A stretch of 64,000 nt of DNA from Dromiciops gliroides (lineage: Eukaryota > Chordata > Mammalia > Microbiotheria > Microbiotheriidae). The notes under the pieces are model-generated. The model made no database searches and was not told the origin of the DNA. It saw only the letters and a program-made list of their open reading frames with translations. Of the stretch, positions 1-10,264 are shown piece by piece; positions within the stretch are counted from its first letter, which is position 1, and each line of letters starts with the position of its first letter. The position numbers and the translations under genes are program-made. The DNA lies in contig NC_057867.1 of NCBI RefSeq assembly GCF_019393635.1, positions 2,102,889 through 2,166,888 on the forward strand. Direction: 5' to 3'.

Positions 1-645
1 GAGGGGGAAGGGTGATGAGAAAGTGACTTTTGACCTTCGCGAGACGCCGTAGGCCTGGGAAAACGTAAATGCTAGAACTTTGTTTCTTATATTTTATAAT
101 ATACGCTATCCTCGTCTGCGGGGCCTTAACTCCCGGCCTCTGCCAACTCTCTGAATACAGCTTACAGACGCTGGCAGGGCAAGCTCTGATGATGCCGGGA
201 ATCCTGATTAAGGGAAGGTCAACTGAGTTTGGCCTCGAGAGCCGACTGACATTCTGGGATTTGTAGTTCCGGGTTCTGTTCCCTATATTGGATAATATCT
301 CCTATTCTGGCCCGCGGGTCCTTGATAAGTACGTTGCACTAGCCCAGGCTGTGGCTCCTTCCCTGAAGCAAGATTACGGACGCCGAAAAGATGAGCTCTA
401 GAATTCCTGCGGACCCAGGAAAGTGAATCTAGGCTGGCTCTGAAAGCCCACTGGCATTCTGGGAGATGTAGTTCCGAGAGTTGAATTTCTCAAGCCTCTC
501 TTGTGTAGGTGGCAGCAAAGCTCCATGGTTGAATGTAAATGTGACGGGGAGGGGGAAAGGGCGATGAGAGGATGATTTTTGACCCTCTCGAGGCGCCGTA
601 GGCCTAGGAAAAAACCTAAATCCTAGGATCCCGTTTCTTAGCTCT
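1..645 (+). repeat. ZNF143/octamer tandem array, block 1
   Basis: First surviving block of the array. ZNF143/STAF-like sites lie at about 248-271 (CATTCTGGGATTTGTAGTTC, type A) and 452-475 (CATTCTGGGAGATGTAGTTC, type B), about 200 bp apart. An octamer-like ATGTAAAT sits at 533-540. CGCG-type boxes with the GCCGTAGGCCT tail occur at about 36-58 and 588-607. The left end runs off the window, so the array may extend further. The right end stops abruptly near 645, where AT-rich inserted DNA begins. Confidence 0.85.
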
Positions 646-897
646 GACAGCGACCTGAAAAGTAACAAAACAATAGAAGAGAATTAAGATCTTTAATCAG
701 GGCAGAGGAACTGTAACTCAGGGTATCACAAAGCAGACTGCTAGGTGTTATTGCAATATTTATCATTTGGTAATTAAATGAATACTAAAGCATCTAAAAT
801 ACTGCAATGAGCTGTGAGAAAGATCTTACTGTTTTGATCTGAAGTTATTGGTATTAAACACTAGTTAAATTAGTGTCTGAACTTGTCATATATAAGG

Positions 898-901
<4 letters not shown>

Positions 902-974
<73 letters not shown>
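902..974. repeat. (TA)n microsatellite
   Basis: About 36 uninterrupted TA dinucleotides in AT-rich DNA that follows array block 1. The surrounding 645-1360 holds no gene that I can see. Confidence 0.95.
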
Positions 975-977
<3 letters not shown>

Positions 978-1359
978 GAAGTTAGTGAACAATAGTAATT
1001 TGTGAGCTATCTTATATCACCTTAATGGGGAATCTGAGTTTACCTATGTTTGTTATGTAATCTGGAATTAGAACATGTGTAGAAATGCATGCAAACTAGT
1101 TGAGTCGCCTCAAAGATGTTCCCATTGTTTAAAGGAATTCTGAGGGCAGTATCCTATGTTTATGCTTACATGGTTAATAACTGAACCTGTTTTACTATAC
1201 ACAATTAAGTGAAATATTTGCTAGTCTGTTCTCTGTAGGCAATTTGGGATTATTTATACTTATTCCAACTCTTTTGTTGTTATTAAGCACCTTAAAGCAA
1301 ATTCATTTGTGTGATGTTAACCTTAGGGATGAAAAGCATCTATTTAACATAAGTACCAT

Positions 1360-1517
1360 GGGGCAGCTAGGTGGTGTAGTGGACAAAGCATCGGCCCTGG
1401 ATTCAGGAGGACCTGAGTTCAAATCCGGCCTCAGACACTTGACACTTACTAGCTGTGTGACCCTGGCCAAGTCACTTAACCCCCATTGCCCTGTCCTCCC
1501 AAAAAATTAATTTAAAA
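1360..1517 (+). mobile_element. Marsupial tRNA-derived SINE, copy 1
   Basis: Reference description for the family in this window: about 140 bp, with an A box in TGGCGCAGTGG, a B box in GAGTTCAAATCC, a conserved middle (GACACTTACTAGCTGTGTGA), and a GGGCAAGTCACTTAACC end before an A-rich tail. It was mobilised by L1 machinery, as shown by target-site duplications. This copy is flanked by aacataagtac (1346-1356 and 1518-1528). Confidence 0.93.
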
Positions 1518-1529
1518 AACATAAGTACA

Positions 1530-2444
1530 ATTATAGTTAATGCTTGCTATCTAGGCTAAGTGATCCTTGGGAAGTAAATTTACTTAAAGTACTGATTGTT
1601 CTGAAATAAGACATTATGTTATTATTCTTAGTCTGACTCCAGGTATGATCATCAACTGCCAATATGACACATGATGCCTGCAACCCTATGGGGTTTTTAC
1701 ATGTGTACACTGCAGGTGGAGTTCTCTTGGGAAAGGCTGGGAGAAGGGCAAAGGCCAAGGTAGGATTTTCCTGATTCAATTTCCCCAATGTGACATATGG
1801 AATGTAAACTATCCCACCTGGCTGATTTTAAACCTGGCACACTGCATTTGGCTGTCTATGTAACTCCTGCCTGGAGTGGGCATGAAGTTTGCGGATAGAC
1901 TTAGAACTGAAAAGCTGTTTGGGGAGTGGGATACATGAAACAGTAAATACGCCATATTCCTAATTTAAGATTATTGTCACTATTTGGTCCTAATCACATA
2001 GCAAGCAAATCTGGCACAATTAGGCTCCTGTTGTAAATGTCAAGGCACCCAACTTTCTAAGTACCTGTGACAGGTCTGCTTTGTTATCTGTTTGACTAAC
2101 CACAGTCTGGCTAATTAACTGCTTTGCTTTTCCAAGGAAAGCAAATCCTCTGACCCCAGCAAGCTGATCCACTGTATTCTTTGTAATGGTCAGTGTCTTC
2201 CGCACTTCCAGAGGATCCCTAACTGGGCCCAGGCCTACTAGGCTGCTACTACACCAGGAATACCCAAAGATGGGGACTGGGGACAGGGTTTAATAAGGGG
2301 TAACAGAACAGAGAACTAGGAGACTGCCCTAGGAAAGAATTAAGTTTCTCATAGTTTCACAAGATAAGTTGTTTTATGTAACAAGCAAAAGTACATAAAG
2401 AAAGCTTGGGAATCTCCGGAGGGGAGAGTTTGGGAGATCTACAT
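1530..2444. other. AT-rich non-coding DNA, probable old retroelement
   Basis: No gene seen. The stretch around 1650-1850 resembles 14160-14430 (shared pieces such as 'ggtaggatt' and the '(c)acttggttaattctgaacct' type sequence), so it is probably a dispersed LTR-type repeat. Family not assigned. Confidence 0.35.
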
Positions 2445-2858
2445 TGATAACCACAATTTATGGAGAATTGACTGAGCCTCACCTATTCGGCCATTCCCCG
2501 GTCAATGAATTGCCTGGGGCTGACCGATCTTTGTCAATTCCAGAATCTGGATTGGTTTTGTGGATCTCCCCCAAACGATCCCCTCCCAAAGATTCCCAAG
2601 CTTACTTCCCGGACTTTAAATTATTATGTAAAAAGATTCATTTACATGAAGTAGTTTTATCGGTGAGAAACTTACTTTTTCCCAGGGCAGTCTCATAGCT
2701 CCCTCTGTTCTCTTACTCCTTTGAAACCCTGTCTTCAGTCCCCATCTTTGGATATTCCTAGCAATCTGCTTTGTGATACTCCGAGTTACAGCTCCTCTGC
2801 CCAGATTAAAGACCTTAAATCTCCTATATTTATTGTTTCATTAATTTTCAGGTTGACA
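2445..2858 (+). repeat. 5' LTR of the gammaretrovirus-like ERV
   Basis: About 414 bp, TG...CA ends (tgataacc...gttgaca). It aligns with the 3' LTR over the 'cccatctttggatattcct' stretch and the region with the polyadenylation-type ATTAAAGACC. Confidence 0.8.
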
Positions 2859-3099
2859 TATTGGGAGCTCCTCTGGGATTTGAAGATTCCGTGTCCAGCC
2901 AGCCACCGTTTTTGACCTCCAGATGCTTGGTGTGAGAAGGAATCTTTTTGTGTTCCAGTCTGGACTCAAAATTCGGAGGCTCAGCCAGGGTAAGGGTCTC
3001 TCAAATTCAGAACTCGAACTCGCATCCTTTTTGCTTGAGTTCCTAAAAGCTCTTTGATCAGGGGTCTGGTTATGTCCATGGATAACTTGGTCATTTGGG

Positions 3100-3580
3100 T
3101 CTGTGAGGAAATGGGGTCTAGTCTCCTCTCAATAAGGATATAACAGTTACCATTCAAATTACATTTCTCTGGGCTTGTTTGAGGACAGAGGTCTCAGTCC
3201 CTCTCCTTCCCCTCCAGCAAACAAGATCACATGGTTCAAGGAACCCTGAGCTGGTCTCAATTAGGTCCTCTCCTGGACTATGTCCATATAAGGGAAGATT
3301 GAAGAAATGTCCCTGTGTCACCTCCCCCATTGGCTAAGAACCCAAAGAATAATTATGGAAATTAGGGTTAGGAATTCTGGTTTCTGGTTAGCTAGTTTTT
3401 GCAGATAGATTGTAACCCTTGAGTAATGGACCAAGGACTAGGGGTTAAAACAGGGCCCTTGAGCCCCCACTCTTTGTACCCACCAGCTGCACACTGGGTG
3501 ACCATTCTCGTGAGAATGACAATAAATGAGCCTTTGCCACATCACCACCGGCTGAATTCCCTCTCAATTCTGTTCTGACA
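3100..3580 (+). repeat. Possible nested LTR fragment
   Basis: A CT-rich stretch ends in an AATAAA signal (about 3522) followed by 'tgagcctttgccaca' and a CA terminus. This layout fits an R-U5 region of another LTR lodged in the ERV leader. Boundaries and family are uncertain. Confidence 0.35.
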
Positions 3581-3850
3581 GATCCCCCAAAATGGGATCG
3601 CTGCAGCTTGGATTTTGTTTTTATGGATCACATGTGGCTACTCTGGCAGGTCCCAAAAGGAAGGCTGCAGGGTTCTGTTTTCAAATCACATACTATATGA
3701 CTGCAAGTATTTTGAAAGTTAGCAGAATTTAAGTCTGACCCACAACACTGGCCACAGTGGGCTTTCCTTTTTGAGTTTACTCTTGATTCTAACAGCCCCA
3801 AACCTCGGTTTTTAGTGGGACTTTTTTCCCCTCTTTTCAATGGCATTTTG

Positions 3851-4005
3851 TTTTTGTTTTTTGTTTTTTTGCGGGGCAATGGGGGTTAAGTGACTTGCCC
3901 AGGGTCACACAGCTAGTAAGTGTCAAGTGTCTGAGGCCGGATTTGAACTCAGGTCCTCCTGAATCCAGGGCCGGTGCTCTATCCACTGCGCCACCTAGCT
4001 GCCCC
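3851..4005 (-). mobile_element. SINE copy 2
   Basis: Same family, reversed. It carries an exact 15-bp duplication ttcaatggcattttg at 3836-3850 and 4006-4020. Confidence 0.95.
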
Positions 4006-4495
4006 TTCAATGGCATTTTGAATCAACTAAGTGGGAATCTGAATCTGAACCCTCCTCCCATCCAGAAAATAGAGACTCAAAAAAAGGAGGAAAATAGGAT
4101 TTTTGTCCCTAAGAAAAAAGTCTCTAAATTTAATTTTTTTTAAAAAAGGGAAAAAAGAGGCCAATTGATCTGGCTCAAATTAATGGGTCTTTGAGGATAT
4201 CGAGAAGGACTTAATTTGTGCATGCTAAATTATCTTAAGAAACTTTTATCATTACTATTTATTGTTTTGGTGTCTGTCCTTGTAAAGCATTATTTGTGTT
4301 AAAATGTTCTGTGAGTGTGTGTGTGTCCCTTGCTATCCAAGCTAAGTCCCTTATTGAGTTAGCAATCCTCTTTGCCACTCAATGCAGAGTTGTCAGAAAG
4401 GTCATTAACATAGAGGGGAAGTTAGACGGCTGACTACAGCTTGATTTTATTTTTTTTTACCAGTTTTTAAGAAATTCGTTAAAACTTTAATTGGG

Positions 4496-4650
4496 GGGCA
4501 GCCAGGTGGCGAAGTGGATAGAGCACCGGCCCTGGCGTCAGGAGGACCTGAGTTCAAATCCGGCCTCAGACACTTGACACGTACTAGCTGTGTGACCCTG
4601 GGCAAGTCACTTAACCCTCAGTGCCCCTAAAAAAACAAAAACAACAACAA
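4496..4650 (+). mobile_element. SINE copy 3
   Basis: Flanked by aaaactttaattggg at 4481-4495 and 4651-4665. Confidence 0.95.
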
Positions 4651-5047
4651 AAAACTTTAATTGGGAATTGATCTCTAATATTAGATATTTTAAATCCAAG
4701 TTTTTATGGACCCAAAAATTAAGATTAATCAGTTTCTATTTAAATATGGAGAACTATCTGGTTTCTCTGTCACCAGTGTTTATCACCATGTAAAAATGAA
4801 TTTATTGATAATAATGGCCTCATATTGAAATGCTAGTAGATGGCCTTTAGATAATTTGAGAAATTTACCATTTGCGAATAGTTCCAGTTATAATTGAATT
4901 ATTTTGAGTAAAATATGTCTTCTAATAAGATGTGTGGTGGTTTGGTTTTTTTAAGTCAGGTGTTATTGTGATATTTGCATCAAGACAAAGTTTAAAATTT
5001 CATGGATCTGTAAATTTGTTAGTTGCATGATCGTAAAACAAGTTACT

Positions 5048-5220
5048 GGGGCAGCTAAGTGGCACAGTGGATAAAGCACTGACCCTGGATTCAGGAGGAC
5101 CTGGGCTCAAATCCAGCCTCAGACACTTGACACTTACTAGCTGTGTGACCCTGGGCAAGTCACTTAACCCCAATTGCCCTGCAAAAAAACCCAAACAAAC
5201 AAACAAAAAAAAAGGAAAGG
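5048..5220 (+). mobile_element. SINE copy 4
   Basis: Duplication aaaacaagttact at 5035-5047 and 5221-5233. The A-rich tail contains CAAA units. Confidence 0.95.
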
Positions 5221-5722
5221 AAAACAAGTTACTTCAGTTTACCAATCTGTAATGTGAATATTTGACAATTATAGAGTATTTGGGGTTATAAATCGTTACA
5301 GATGGAACTGTTAAAAGAATCTCAAGTACTTGAAACAATTTAGAAATATGGCATTACTGTGAATTCACAAAGAAGTGATCTCAAAGTCAGGCACACCTGG
5401 GTTCAAGTTTCCCCTCTGGGATACTCCTTACCTGGGTATAATGAATGTATGACCCTGGGAAAAATCACTTGGCTTCTAGGTGTTTCTAGAAAGTCACAGT
5501 GGGGAATGCATCTTTTGACATTTTCATTAGAAATTAACTGTAACAGTAATCATGGTGGGGGGGAGAAACGATACTTCATTAAGGTTGGTTCTGATTAGCC
5601 ACACTTGGTATTAAAATTCAGTTTGCCTGAATACCATAATTAATAGTAACATAGGGCAATATTTAAAAAGTAGATGAATGCTAGGCAAGTTTGTAATCCT
5701 GGAAATGAAAGAGAATATTAAG

Positions 5723-5764
5723 ACCCTGGGCAAGTCACTTAACCCTCATTGCCCCGCAAAAAAA
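5723..5764 (+). mobile_element. 5'-truncated SINE, 42 bp
   Basis: Only the 3' end of the element (ccctgggcaagtcacttaac plus tail) is present, yet it is bounded by gaatattaag at 5713-5722 and 5765-5774. It is therefore a genuine insertion truncated during reverse transcription, not a decayed copy. Confidence 0.85.
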
Positions 5765-6181
5765 GAATATTAAGGGAAGGGAAAAAAAGGTTAAAACAGC
5801 ATAAATATTTTAACAAAAGCACCAAATACCAGTAAAAACAAATTCCAGTGAAATATCCTATTATGAAATAAAACTTAAGCATCTATCAATGAAAAGTTAA
5901 ACATACAAAGCCATCATAACATTTGAATGCTAGGGGTATGAAAACTTGAAATACCTATGAAGCTTGAAAAGAAAAAAAAAGTAAAAGTTTAACAAAGTTG
6001 TTTTTAACTATCATACCATTATTAGTGTAATATTTCAATAGTATCTCACTGGTCTGACTTTAGATTAAGAAACTGCTTAACAGAGCTATTGAGAGAAACT
6101 ATGAAACAGCACCACAGCTAAATGGAACAAGTTTCTTTGGCATATTAGGGAAATCTCCAGTTTTCAGAATTTTAAAATTTG

Positions 6182-6939
6182 TTCTTGGAGATCTTCTCAG
6201 GGGCAGGGGGGGGCCTGAAATAAAGTAAATAATTATAATACAATCATGATCCTGAGTGTGGTTACCTAGCTGCCCCTTGACTTTACTTTTACCTAGCGGG
6301 CCTGCAGTACACTTGGACTGTTCTGCCTCAGAGAGCCCCTCCTATTTTTACCAAATTTTGAAAGCAGACCTCAATAACCTTAAGTTTCCTTTATAAGGTG
6401 GCATCTAGGTGGCACAGTGGATAAAGCACCGGCCCTGGATTCAAGAGAACCCGAATTCAAATCGGGCTTCAGACACTTGATACTTCCTAGCTGTGTGACC
6501 TTGGGCAAGTCATATAACCCTCATTGCCGGGCTCCCCTGCCCCCCCCAAAAAAAAAAGTAGCTATGAAATTTCCTTTATGCTCCACCCTCTCCAGTATGT
6601 AGATGATTTACTCCTTTGCTCCCTGGATTTAAAAAAAGCCTTCAAAAGCTGATTCCATTTTTCTCACCTCCTTCCTCAAAAAGGCCATAAATTATCTTGT
6701 TCTCAGGTTTTAAGTTTTTAGGACATCTGATATCAGCCAATAGTCTCTGTCTGGCAGGATTAGAAATCTCTCTACCATGCAAACCTAATGTAACTATCTC
6801 CAGGGGTAGAGCTCTCAACCCAGCCACTTTCCTCCCTGACAAAGGATGGGAACCCTGACCACACTCAGGATCATGATTGTATTATAATTATTTACTTTAT
6901 TTCAGGCCCCGCCCCCTGCCCCTGAGAAGATCTCCAAGA
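6182..6939. repeat. Long inverted repeat flanking the ERV RT fragment
   Basis: The left arm at about 6182-6261 and the right arm at about 6859-6939 are near-perfect reverse complements over roughly 80 bp (right arm reads cactcaggatcatgattg on the plus strand). The spacer of about 600 bp holds SINE copy 5 and the RT motif segment. Confidence 0.85.
6398..6560 (+). mobile_element. SINE copy 5
   Basis: Somewhat diverged copy ending in a C-run plus A tail. A short flanking match, tttccttta, is present on both sides. It separates the left inverted-repeat arm from the RT fragment. Confidence 0.85.
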
Positions 6940-7345
6940 AACAGATAGAAAACCCAGATTATTCCTGATACACTGGTGGTTTCTGCCTCCTAAATGATGC
7001 TGGGTATGCTGTGACCACCACTGAGGAAGTCATTGACCGATTCCTCAGGACAACAGGCCAAATTGGAAGCCCTGGCTCGAGCTTGTGAATTCATTAGCAA
7101 AAGGAAAACTAGGGAACATTTTTACATGGGCAGCAGGTATGTGTTTGGGGTGGTACATGATTTGGGGTGTTATGGATATCACGGTTCCTGACAGTCCTCT
7201 GGCATTCCCAGAAGTCTAGAGATTGCCCCTTTGTTGCTTGCAGCAGTGATTGTTATTAAAATTCCAGGATACTCCCATGAAGATTCTTCCCATGCCCCGG
7301 GTAAAGCCCTTGCTGACCTGCATACCAAACAGGCTGCTCAGAAAA
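6580..7345 (+). pseudogene. ERV pol remnant: RT (YVDD) and RNase H/connection
   Basis: Reverse-transcriptase catalytic motif YVDD at 6596-6607, followed by DLLLCS-like sequence, with frame loss soon after. From about 6965 a broken RNase H-like stretch is visible. At about 7255-7341 one frame reads KIPGYSHEDSSHAPGKALA, a typical retroviral connection-domain sequence. Stops and frameshifts throughout make it non-functional. Confidence 0.75.
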
Positions 7346-7639
7346 CCCTAAATCCCTATTAGTCTGTCTTCCTTTACATCTGCTGGGCCTGGTCCCAAAT
7401 GAAGACTGAGCCCAGCAGAGCTCTCTGTAATCCAAGAGACCATGTCCTGTCCCATCCAATACAGGTTAAGACTGGAAGGGTGCAAAAAGGCTAAACTCTG
7501 GGCTCTGCTACGGGCCAACTGGATGCCCAGTCCTCCCAACCTATGATAGAATACCTGCAAGTTACTGGAGTCCTGACTTCAAATACTGAAATGAGCTGTA
7601 CATGATGTTTATCTACCATGTGAGATCTGGCCTAAATAT

Positions 7640-8150
7640 AATGTAAGCAAAACCCTAAAACTTCCCCCCTGGGATATTCTTCCCTCTCCCTGGGGCCCCT
7701 TCTCCAGTCAGAAATAAAAATACTGGAGTTTCTCTTTTGGTGAACATCTGAGGGCTTTATTACATTCCTGCAAGAATGGGCACACACCCTAGAAGAGTGG
7801 CTTTTTATCCCTAAATCTAATGCAAAGTCCCTCCCTTCTTCCTCATTGGGTGAGGACAAACAGATGCACATTCTTCCCGAAATATCTCTACCTATTTCCC
7901 CCCAAAATGCCCCCCTCCCTGTTCAAGCATCCCAAATTAACCAGAGTACAGGCCTCAGGGCCACCTTCTGTAATCAACTTGTAGCTTCCTGAAAGACCCC
8001 TTTCTCGCCTCAAGGCCCCCTTCTTGGAAGACTCCCTCCCACTGTCTGACACTGGGTGAGATTAATATCCCTTTGTCTCTGAGACAGCATGATTCTGTTT
8101 CTAATTGTGATAAAAGCATTTTGTTTTGATTTCTCTCACACCCTCCTCCA
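7640..8150 (-). repeat. Possible minus-strand LTR-like insertion within the ERV
   Basis: On the minus strand an AATAAA (plus TTTATT near 7757) follows a C-rich region. The composition differs from the surrounding pol remnant. Ends are not defined. Confidence 0.25.
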
Positions 8151-8394
8151 CTTATAAGTTTGTATTAGTTATGGTTTGCATGTTCTCCCACTGGGTAGAA
8201 GCCTCCCCTTGCAGCAGGTAAGCCACTGTGATCCATTATAGCCAAGTGCTTATTAGAAAGGATTTTCCCACCTGGGGAATCCCTAGAAGAAGTTCACAGT
8301 TATAGAGGTACTTCTTTTACTGGTTCAATTGTCTCCCGATTGTTAGCCTGGCCAGTACTTCAACACTCAGTGCTTACCACCCCCAATCCTTGGG

Positions 8395-8510
8395 TCTGGT
8401 AGAACTTATCAATGGGATCATTAAGGTTCAGCCATGGGATCTGCCATGGCCAAAAGTCCTGCCCTTGGTTCTTCGGAACCTCAGGGGGACCCATTTTGGT
8501 AAGTCTTCTT
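8395..8510 (+). pseudogene. ERV integrase remnant
   Basis: A short frame containing AKVLPLVLRNLRGTHFGK resembles the distal integrase region of gammaretroviruses. It is interrupted on both sides. From 8510 to 9130 no further domain can be assigned, so env is either lost or unrecognisable. Confidence 0.55.
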
Positions 8511-9146
8511 TCACCCTCTGAAATCCCTGTCACCAGGCATCATTCCCCCCTCAACACCAAGGCCTCCCTTCTGTTCTATTGCAAATGACTCATCCAAACT
8601 CTACATCACTTTGACCATCTTGTTTCTCAGTCATTTTCTAAGAACTTATACTGAAGTTGGAATCCAGAGAGTGGGTCTATTGGAAAAAGGCAAGGATTCC
8701 CTACTTCCTAGTCCCTACAGTCCTGCTCACCAACCCCTCTGCTGCAAAACTGAAGCTTGACAACTGGATACAATCTCTTACCTGAAGAGAAGCTCCAAAT
8801 GGATTGCCCAGTAACCCGGAAAAAGAAGCAGACAACAGCAGGGTGGACCACTTTCCCAAGATACCGGCCGTGGCCTTAGAATCTTGTGCTTGTGCCCCAG
8901 CTTACATTAAACTTTTGCAAACTACATCCCTGTACCAGATACTGAATCCAGCTTAGTTGTTACTCTTACTGTATTATCTATTCCCATGAGCAAATTCCTT
9001 TTCAAAGTTGGTAAATGTGTATAAAATCAACCCCTTTATAAATTGAGTCAACTTTGACAAGGTAACTCTGGACCCTTGGTACTTTGGGCACTACTTTTTG
9101 GTCAGCGACAGAATTCCCGAATTCCTCTTGACCAAGAGGAAAAAAC

Positions 9147-10134
9147 TATAACCACAATTTACTGAGGACCGATTCTCCATTCCTAGGCCAGTGAGTTGCC
9201 TGGGGCAGATGAATCTTTGTCAATTCCAGACTCTTGATTCATTTTATAGATCTCCCCTGTTAATAAGAACGTATGGACCACCTGGATTTGATGGAGATGC
9301 CTTATTATCCAAGAGAGTTTTATGAAACCCTGTATTAATAGGCGCAAAACGTCCTTCAACTCCAAACTGAAGCCAGATAGCTCGCAGATAAGTCCCTACC
9401 TGGTGACTTCTTTCCCCAGGATAGTAAATCCCTATCTTATGGGGACATCTGGGCGTCCTCATCCTTGCCAAACTCCTTTTTTGGGATCATATAATCTTAT
9501 CATAGCATTTCTGTATTTCTTGTTTAAACTGCTTTGCATTAAATCCATTCTTGTTACAGTATTTGCTTTGGGGTTGATTTGTATCATGCTAATGAAACTG
9601 ATAACACTCTATAACCAGTGAGCAAAGAAAGCTTATATACCCATAGAGAGAGGGAGTATTTGAGCTTCTTTTCAAGGGGTCTCCCCATGATTCATGCTTG
9701 CTTGTTCTTGGAACAAATAAACTGATACTATGTTTTTCCTGGCTGTCTCTGATCTATTTTTTTTTATGGAGGAGACATTAGGAAAATAATTTTTCTAATC
9801 TGTTGTTTTTTGTAAGAGACAGGTATAAAAACAAAAATTGACAGCCCCCCCAAACAAACTATCCCCTCCCAGAGGTTCCCAAGCTTACTTCCTGGACTTT
9901 AGGTTATTATGTAAAAAGATTCCTTTAGTTAAGTAGTTTCTGTGAGAAACTTGCTTTTCCCAAGGGCAGTCTCATAGTTCTCTGTTCTGTTACCCCATAT
10001 AAACCCTGTCTTCAGTCCCCATCTTTGGATATTCCTAGCAATCTGCTTTGTAATACTCCGAGTTATAGCTCCTCTACCCCATTAAAGACCTTAAATCTCC
10101 TATATTGATTGTTTCATTAATTTTCAGGTTGACA
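9147..10134 (+). repeat. 3' LTR of the ERV, interrupted by a second LTR
   Basis: The 5' part lies at about 9147-9256 and the remainder at about 9844-10134. The latter includes ATATAAACC (about 9993), ATTAAA (about 10081) and the terminal gttgaca. A purine tract lies immediately upstream. Confidence 0.75.
9257..9843 (+). repeat. Nested solo LTR inside the 3' LTR
   Basis: About 587 bp starting tgttaataag and ending attgaca, inserted between C-runs of the host LTR (possible CCCC duplication). Contains TATATACCC (about 9634) and a polyadenylation-type AAATAAAC near 9715. Confidence 0.55.
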
Positions 10135-10139
10135 ACACA

Positions 10140-10252
10140 ACCAGTAGCTAGAACTGAGAAAGTCTGGTCAGCCCCAGGCAATTCAATGGCCGGGCAATGG
10201 AAGCTAGGTGAGGATCAGTCGATTCTTACTAAATTGTTTGTCACTGATAAGA
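10140..10252 (-). repeat. Inverted fragment of the same LTR
   Basis: Reverse complement of the first roughly 110 bp of the LTR at 2445 (shared ggtcagccccaggcaattca). It lies directly after the 3' LTR and before array block 2. Confidence 0.7.
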
Positions 10253-10264
10253 TGCCCCATCCAG

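Larger units (their letters stand above)
2445..10134 (+). mobile_element. Degenerate gammaretrovirus-like ERV (provirus remnant)
   Basis: Two same-orientation LTRs (2445-2858 and 9147-10134, the latter interrupted) bracket a broken interior. Just after the 5' LTR, a primer-binding-like site TGGGAGCTCCTCTGGGAT (2862-2879) resembles the tRNA-Pro site of gammaretroviruses. A purine-rich tract (about 9133-9145) precedes the 3' LTR. Pol pieces are recognisable in order: RT (about 6580-6700), RNase H to connection (about 6965-7345), and the distal integrase region (about 8395-8510). All frames are interrupted by stops and frameshifts, and gag and env cannot be delimited. At least five SINEs and probable secondary LTRs sit inside it. 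Not coding. Confidence 0.8.

Noticed and set aside
1360-1517. Functional tRNA genes at SINE heads
   Set aside because: A and B boxes are present, but the cloverleaf is not complete, and each copy ends in an A-rich tail with target duplications.
3895-4143. Recurrent peptide 'LPRVTQLVSVKCLRPDLNSG' and its reverse-frame partner 'SSLRHLTLTSCVTLGKSLNP' in many frames
   Set aside because: These are the two translations of the SINE family, not a protein family.
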